Below, one piece after another: positions 57,398 through 64,000 of a DNA stretch of 64,000 nucleotides. A model generated the notes under the pieces. That model had not been told where the DNA came from. It saw only the letters and a program-made list of their open reading frames with translations, and did not search any database. Made by a program: the position numbers and the translations under genes. Where the stretch lies: NCBI RefSeq assembly GCF_963576675.1, contig NC_088910.1, positions 23,748,531 to 23,812,530 of the forward strand, given 5' to 3'. The stretch's first letter is position 1, and each line of letters opens with the position of its first letter. The DNA comes from Euphorbia lathyris. Lineage: Eukaryota > Streptophyta > Magnoliopsida > Malpighiales > Euphorbiaceae.

Positions 57398-58597
57398 ATG
57401 ACCCGAAGCAAATGAGCAACCGTTAACACTCCCCTCGACCAACAAATGCAAGCTCATCGAGATCGCACCACTCGCTCCTCCCGCACCCAAAACCAACCAC
57501 AACAGCCACCCGAGCGGGAAAGCACACCCCCTCTCACCCGCCTATACCGGGCCCCTTTTCACCTTCTCACCGAGGAGGAGGCCACCCGGTACGAAGAACT
57601 GTGTGCGGCTATAGTCCAAGAACTTCCATACATCCCGCGTAGCGTGCTCGATCAACACGATCTCGGCACGCCTTTCGAAGTCTGTCTCCGTGCCCTCGGG
57701 TGGTACGACATTTACAGTACCGAATACCATGTGTACCCCTCCTTAGTCATTGAATTCTTCACCACCCTCACCTCCAATAATGTACCCAGAGCCGCGCTCT
57801 TCAATTTCCGCCTCCAAAACCGTCCCTTCACCATTGACACCCAATGGCTTCGCAACCACTTCACTCACCAAGTGGAGCCTAGCGTCGCCCATTGGCCCGA
57901 CGGTGTCTCCGCTCCCGAATATTGGGCCTCTATCACCGGGTTCGATGACTATAACGTATCCGACCTCCACCCGACCTCTATTCGTGACCCTATTCTCCAA
58001 CTCCTTCACCGCTTCATCTCCTTTTATTTCACGGGGAAATCCGAGTCTACCAAGGTCAACAAACATGAACTGTTGGCCCTCTACTGTTGTGCCAACGGGC
58101 TCACATACGACCTCGCCTACCATGTGGCCGTCCACCTCCGCACCACACCCATCTGGAAATGGGCCAAGCTCGGGTTCGGCGACCTCGTCACCATCTTCGC
58201 CCTCTCCACTCTCGGTTCCGACGCCATTGAGCGCCTCCCACGCCTTGTGCATAGGCCATTGGACAAAAACGCTTTTAAATCCTTATAGCGTCCAACTTCC
58301 GGCCCGGGCGAGACTTCGGGGGCGGCTCATTCCAATGCAGAAGGGGACTCGGATTCAAGCATGGGTCTCAATTTCAGTCCTCCACCCCTCCACGACTTCA
58401 CCACTCTTTATGCTCGGTTGGATATCTTAGAGGATAACCAACGTCGGGATCGGGCTCATTTCGACTCCCGCTTCGACACCATTGAGGCACAACAACATGA
58501 GGACCGGGCCCATATCGACACTCGTTTCGATGCTCTCACCGTTTCCTTCGCCTCCTACTTCAACCTCCATGGCAATCGACCTCCTCCTCAACCATAG
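57398..58597 (+). pseudogene. Athila ORF1-like protein with two in-frame stops (element D)
   Basis: One frame of 400 codons from ATG 57398 to the stop at 58597, close to the 397 codons of C ORF1. It is broken by TGA at 57413 and TAG at 58286; translation could restart at the ATG at 57446. Shared family landmarks are LRALGWYDIYSTEYHVYP, ITGFDDYNVSDLHPTSI and SESTKVNKHELLALYCC. After the TAG comes a helical tail with repeating DRAHFDSRFD-type heptads, like the coiled-coil tail of C. No membrane segment is seen. The function of the family is unknown. Confidence 0.8.
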
Positions 58598-58966
58598 TTC
58601 CATTTCTTTGTGTTTTCCATTTTCTTTTGATGTTTTGATGTTTTGATGTACTATCTTTTTCTTTTATTATATTAGTAACTTCCGTTTATGTTTCGTGCTA
58701 TTTTTGCATTTATTTTTGCTGTTTATAATCAATACACGTAGGGCGTACCCCATAGTACGCCCCGCGTACTCTTTATTTTCATACACAAAAAAGCACCAGA
58801 AACTCAAACACACGGGGCGCCTTCTTCCTGCGCCCCACGTATTTGAGTCTCTGACTCCAAAAACAATAAAAACACCGACTTACGCGGGGCGCCCTCCCTA
58901 TTACGCCCCGCGTATTTGAGTCTCTAACTCAAAACGCACTAAAAATGCTACCCTACGCGGGGCGCC
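58598..58966 (+). repeat. hairpin zone after D ORF1
   Basis: Hairpins at about 58736-58769, 58797-58853 (outer arms CAGA-ACTCAAA and TTTGAGT-TCTG) and 58881-58913 (perfect 11-bp arms TACGCGGGGCG/CGCCCCGCGTA). Another begins at 58953 and is split by solo LTR S. Confidence 0.85.
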
Positions 58967-60554
58967 TGATGCGGCTTCTCGCGAAACCTCACTAAGGGAT
59001 AAGTGTACCCCGTTGTTATCAAGTAATAAATTTCTGGTTTAAGTCCAGGTTATCGTCCACAGGATTTATTTCTGCAAGTATCAAGCTACTCGATCTCGGA
59101 TGTTATCTAGGCTTAGGGGGTTTTGAGTTTGGTTTTGTTAAATTAATCTACTCCTAGGTTGAATTGTGCTAATCCTAGCTAAATTATCTAATTCTAACTA
59201 AGTTATCTAATTCTAGCTAAGTTATTCTAAGCCTAACTGAATTACTCTACCCCTAATTGATCTTTCATTAATGAAACTATTCGAAGGAACATGGAATGAT
59301 CGATAATAATTAAGATAGATTATCAAGTCTATTGAGTAAAACCTAATCCAAGTCACTTGTATTCAAGGCGATTAACCCTACTTACCCTCCTGGGGTTCCT
59401 AGCGCGTGATTCCCTAAGGCCGAAACTAGGTCTAAGGCTCAGTAAATTGGCGCTTAATCAACTAAGAGGTCGTCAATCTCCTAGGCTCTGACTAGGTCAG
59501 ATTCAGCTCGCAATATGTGCCTACTAGATTTTGGGGCTTTTGAATGAGTTAAACCAATTGAATAAAGCGTAAGACAAGAATTAGACAATAAACATAGAAC
59601 AAAACAAGAGCTAAATTATTATTAAAGGCGAGATGATTGTCACAAGATACAATAAGACAAGTTCGGCAACTGTATCAAAGAGTACAAACATAGAAAGATG
59701 AAAGAAGATACAAAAATCCCTTTCAGGGAACCTGTTTACTCTGCAGCCGGCGACTAGATCTTAAGGACGGGCCTTGATAATTCCTCGGTAGAAAGCTTTG
59801 AAGGAGCTTCAATGGAGTTTGAGGAAGATGGAGAAGATGGAGAGGAATTACAAGGGGAAAGCTTAAATAATTTACAAAAACGAAAGATCTTTAATTTACA
59901 ATTGAAAATTCCTATTTATAGCCGCGTCTCGGGTCTCGTTTTGACCTAATTTCGTGTCCTAGTTGGTGTAGGAAGACGTGGGGCCGAATGTGGCTTCATG
60001 GGGGCGGAATTGGTCTTTTTGACCAATTCCCGCAAGTCTGCTCGCCGAGCAGAATTGCGACGAGCAGGCGCTTGGTGGCCTGCTCGGCGAGCAGGCATAG
60101 CCTGCTCGGCAAGCAGAAATGGCCCGGGGGGGGGGGGCCTGCTCGCCGAGCGTTTTCGCCCAAAGCGCGCTCGATCCGTGCCGGATGACTTCCAAACCCT
60201 TTTTCGTCCGAACTTACACCTGCACACGCATAAAAACTCCAGAAAACATTAGTCCAAAAGCCGAATTGATCCGTGAATCACTTATTTTGAGCAAACGCTT
60301 CGTTTGGTGCGACTTTTGACGGACCAATTAGCTTCAAAAGATAACGGAATTCTAATATGCGTGTTATTTCGGCCGTATTTGCCTAAATTGATCACAAAAC
60401 GAGCCTAAACGACGAAAAGTAAATAGAATGCTTCCAATTTCTAACTAACTCACACAAAAGCATTTAAATGCGAGAATTGCTCTCTTATTAGCCAAATAAA
60501 CCTAAAAACCGTTCTAAAACCGTACCCAAAGATAGGGGTTTTTGACCCCTATCA
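58967..60554 (-). mobile_element. solo LTR S (B/C family), duplication gcgcc
   Basis: 1588-bp LTR with TG...CA ends and perfect 5-bp duplications gcgcc at 58962-58966 and 60555-60559, no internal sequence. It is minus-oriented, with TATA box 59913-59920, hairpin 60006-60030 and palindromes 60040-60160. A run of 12 G (60126-60137) replaces sequence that reads GGCCCGTGGGGCC in C. Solo LTRs form by recombination between the two LTRs of an element. Confidence 0.95.
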
Positions 60555-62061
60555 GCGCCCCTTGGGCACGCATCGCGTAGGGCCCCTGACCACTAAGGGT
60601 CTTCTTCTTTTCCTTCTCTTACCTTATTTTTGTTTTTGTTTTAACTTCTTTTTGCGACGCCCTTGGAATAGGCGTCATTTTAAATAACGCGGAGGGCCGT
60701 GCAACCCCGCACTTTTAGTTTGTTTTGCACTACCAAAAACAAAAATAAAAATTTAATAACAACAAAATAATTAAACTAATTTATTGACTCTTTTAAATTT
60801 TCCTGACACGCTATCCCTCATTCGGAAATTAATTAAAGTTCCGTTATGTGTCATCAAAAAAATAAAAGCGACGGAACATAAAGGAATGATTCGATTAAGA
60901 AATTTTAGTCTTAATCTTAAAGTTAGGGAATTTGCGCAAAGCTTAGGTTAGTACTAAACTAAGGCATTGAGTCTTAACCCAAATGTTATCTCCATAATAA
61001 ACTTTAAAAAGGCAATAAAAACGGGATAGTTGAGAATTTAGCGAAAACTTGATAGTACACAATTTAAACCCGAATCGTTGTGAGGTATTCTTGAGCCTAA
61101 AAGAGTTCGTACGAGAACTCTAATTCTTTCACAATTTTTCGAGAGCTTTGAATTCACTCGACTCATAGAATTTGCATCCAATACCGGGTTAAGTACACTT
61201 ATTTGTGGTAAAAAGGCAATAGATGATAAACCGAACCCACTTAGGCTAATTTTTCTTAATTTATTTTTTCTCGTTTTCATTGAACATTAGGAAACCCCTT
61301 CGAGCCTATTAACCAACTTTTTTTGTTAATACCCTCTTAACATTTAACCCTTTTTCCTCTTGTTCAAATAGCGACATAATCAAGTTGCACCCGAATTATC
61401 CGAAATAAGTCACAGCCTTAGCAAATAAGCACCATAAGTTTTCAAAATATTGTTTTTGTGCCTCTATCAAAACAAAGGATACGATAAAAATAAAAAGGCA
61501 TTCTCAAGCTCCACCCGAGCAATTTTGAAGTATATCTTGTAAAATTCGCCAAGGCCGAAATAAGCAATGATACGGTGCAATCACAAAACGGTATTTTTGA
61601 ACTCGAGTTTCTTTAAACTAACCACTAAAGAAGCCACCCACATTACAACCCCCCTCCGGGTTCATTTTTAATATTGCCTAACCATATTTTAGGAGGAAAA
61701 ACCCGGATAAAAATGCAAATTCAACATGATCTCGAGTAAGTGCAAAGAAGAGTGCTAAAACACCGACCCACCTAAAATTGAGCGTAAGAGCGAAATCCCT
61801 TGGTGAGGTACTATCGGGCTCTCAAAAGATAATCAACCCCCGTTAATATTGCCTATTAAATCTTGATCATGGAGGTTTCAAACAAGTTTTTGTACTCAAT
61901 TGTTTGTGTAGGTACTTACCGAAACCTTTGCACAAAACCATAACTTTGAAATCACGCACTTGGCAAAACCAACCTTCGGTTTGTTTCTTAATTTTCTCAA
62001 TCCCTTGTCTTTTGATTTCTTTTACTTGAGGACAAGTAAAACTTTAAAGTCCAAGGAGGTT
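60555..62061 (+). other. family-A/D 3' untranslated region (element D)
   Basis: Starts with the rest of the split hairpin, then gene-free sequence homologous to 48500-49975, more diverged than A1 is from A2. Ends in the polypurine tract AAGTCCAAGGAGGTT. Confidence 0.82.
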
Positions 62062-63499
62062 TGATAGGGGTATTTTACCCCTATCTTTTAGCGTGATTTA
62101 CGGGTTGATTTTGGATAAAATAAATAAGTTTAATTATAAAAATAAAGTGTTTTTGATAAAATAAAGAAATAAAAATAAATCTCGTACTTTCAGTTAATTT
62201 TCCATGCTTTTGATTAGTTTAGGAAATAAAAACATCAAGCTAACTCGGCTCGCAAGATTTGTATTTCAGGTACGAGAAAGGAGCAAAAATCCACTCCATA
62301 CGCGGGGCGTATCATCCCTTACGCGGGGCGTGAAACATGGTGTCAGCAATAATTTCCTTATCTGCAGGAGCCATGTGGAATTGACTCAACATACGCGGGG
62401 TGTATGCCATTCTACGCGGGGCGTATGACACATGTCGGCAATAATTGGCCTAATCCTGAAAGTCAGACTGCATTGTCTCCCGGAGTCAACTCTCCATACG
62501 CGGGGCGTATCACCATATACGCGGGGCGTAAAAGGAAGTTCTTCAACATAAAAAGATCAGAGACTCTTTTACGCGGGGCGTACTTCAGCTACGCACGGCA
62601 TAAAAGCACCAATTCAAGCAATAAAACTTCAGAGGCTCAAACACGCGGGGCGTACAATCCTCTACGCAGGGCGTGCTTGAGACAACAAAACAACGAATTG
62701 GTCCACATGCAGGAGATTTCTGACGGAATGGGCATTTACGTGGGGCATAGACCAATTTACGCGGGGCGTATCATGGGATAAAACTTCAGAGGCTCAAACA
62801 CGCGGGGCGTACAATCCTCTACGCAGGGCGTGCTTGAGACAACAAAACAACGAATTGGTCCACATGCAGGAGATTTCTGACGGAATGGGCATTTACGTGG
62901 GGCATAGACCAATTTACGCGGGGCGTATCATGGGATTTCTGCACCAAATAATGTTGCTCCATACTTGTGCTTTATGAAATTACAAACTTGCCCTTGCTTG
63001 ATGTCTATAAATAGGAAGCTCTTGAACTTCATTTGATACCAAGAAATAATTACACACTAGAGAGCAAACTATACTTGTTTTGTTATTTGTTGTAGTATAG
63101 ATTCAGTTTTTGTAGCTAAACTCTCCAACTCGAGAGCTTGTTCGGTTGTTCCGGCATTCCATCGAAGTTCCGCTCCACCATTCGTCACCAAGCTCGAGAG
63201 TTCCACCTCCACGACCTAGGAGACGGCTTTGAGTCCGGTTAGCTAGTTTCAAGGGCAGATTCTCCCCTTTTACGTGCTAATTAGCTTGTACTCTTCCTAT
63301 GTACTAGGCTTGGTTGTATCTCATTTATATACATTTCATATTTATAATTTTATGATTTATAATCTCTATTTCCCTTCACGTGTTAGTATTTGCTACTTGT
63401 TTTGATATTGATAATTGACTATTGTGTAGGAGAACGCGATTTCCGACGCCATTCGGGCTATCTTTAGGGAGTTATATAGGTGTTGCCCTACCGGAAGTG
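62062..63499 (+). repeat. element D 3' LTR, broken
   Basis: Matches the 5' LTR but has an extra 157-bp tandem copy (62621-62777 repeated as 62778-62934). TATA box 63006-63013. It stops at CCGGAAGTG in U5. Confidence 0.92.
62621..62934 (+). repeat. 157-bp tandem duplication in D 3' LTR
   Basis: Two near-identical 157-bp copies, each with four TACGCGGGGCGTA-type motifs; single copy in the 5' LTR, so it arose after insertion or during the last reverse transcription. Confidence 0.9.
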
Positions 63500-64000
63500 T
63501 GTTAAGCCCAAAATATACCTAAAATATCATTAAAATTTACATCATTTTTACAAATTTATGTTGTTTATATCTGTTTAGATTACTTTTACTCTCAAATATC
63601 TTTCTTTCTTGCAAGGTACCTAAATATTTGGTAAAATCCAAATAGGAACGAAAAAGGATCTAAAACAGAAGAAAAACCCTACAAAAGGAGTCAAAGACGA
63701 CGTAAATCGAAAGCACCAAGTCGAGGACACGAACGAAAGCAAAGAAATGGAAAACTCACCGTGCCACGACAGCGAATCTCCCACCCGCGGCCGCGACACG
63801 CGTGGTTCATATTTCCTCCCTTCGTCCAACATTCAACTTAATGCTCCCCCATTCACGGCCGAGGATTCCTATCCTCGGTAAGTGCAGAAATTCTGCCAAA
63901 TGCATTTAAGACATGTTGAAATCCAAGAAACGCGTTCGTTCGAGTGGATAAAGACGTCCTTTCACAACGGACACGACTCTTAACCAACGGATACAATTTT
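63500..64000. mobile_element. start of another LTR element (F), unclassified
   Basis: Family-A/D LTR sequence ends abruptly, followed by TGTTAAGCCCAAAATATACC, a TG-starting AT-rich sequence typical of a plant LTR end. The other end is outside the window. No coding frame is recognised; a short minus frame at 63620-63832 is not supported. Confidence 0.55.

Larger units (their letters stand above)
52843..63499 (+). mobile_element. element D: Athila with gag and ORF1 but no pol, broken 3' LTR
   Basis: 5' LTR 52843-54670, tRNA-Asp primer site, degenerate gag, hairpin-rich gap, ORF1, second hairpin zone, solo LTR insertion S, UTR, and 3' LTR from 62062 to 63499, where a new element begins. The LTR pair is closely similar. 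It interrupts a family-A LTR fragment. The far target duplication lies outside the window. Length without S is about 9.1 kb. Confidence 0.88.

Overview
The window reads as repeat-rich nuclear DNA of a flowering plant, probably a eudicot. It is a nest of LTR retrotransposons with no recognisable cellular gene, rRNA, tRNA or CRISPR array. Three lineages are identifiable from sequence: one Ty1/copia element of Sirevirus-like layout (initiator-Met primer site TGGTATCAGAGC, gag with three zinc knuckles, pol, then a large extra ORF); several Ty3/gypsy Athila-type elements (primer site TGGCGCCGTTGCCAGGG, complementary except at one base to plant tRNA-Asp, with an ORF1 in the env position); and one Tat/Ogre-like gypsy element (primer site TGGTGACTCTGCTGGGG, 3-kb LTRs). 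No species is assigned.

Layout. 1-18995 is the copia element on the minus strand, cut at both LTRs. Its extra ORF is split by Athila element C (3358-12755, duplication gtagg), which is a near-perfect palindrome with 3.85-kb arms. 18996-22345 is a deletion derivative of Athila family A (A1). 22346-51793 is a 5'-truncated family-A element (A2) with RT, RNase H, integrase and a 3' LTR. A2 is interrupted inside its integrase by element B (23471-46964, duplication gccac). B is itself interrupted inside its gag remnant by the Tat/Ogre-like element E (25662-43248). This nest is three levels deep. After A2 come 73 bp of scrambled filler and an LTR fragment, then Athila element D (52843-63499), which has gag and ORF1 but no pol. 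D contains a solo LTR (S, 58967-60554, duplication gcgcc), and its 3' LTR is broken at 63500 by the start of another element (F).

Elements B, C and S are one Athila subfamily, and A1, A2 and D another. Most are non-autonomous: B keeps only part of gag, C only ORF1, D gag plus ORF1, and E only part of gag. Only A2 and the copia element carry polymerase sequence, and both are broken. They would have relied on enzymes supplied by other copies. Premature stops look mostly like C-to-T changes.

The most unusual content is non-coding. Three unrelated LTR families (A/D, B/C/S and E) each carry an array of short GC-rich, CpG-rich palindromes just upstream of the TATA box, each with its own motif. Element E also carries several families of small hairpins whose stem sequences differ between copies yet stay complementary, while the core is conserved. 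Such covariation suggests that structure has been maintained. Family A/D carries dozens of copies of TACGCGGGGCGTA, itself an inverted repeat, often in pairs 20-21 bp apart or folded into perfect hairpins.
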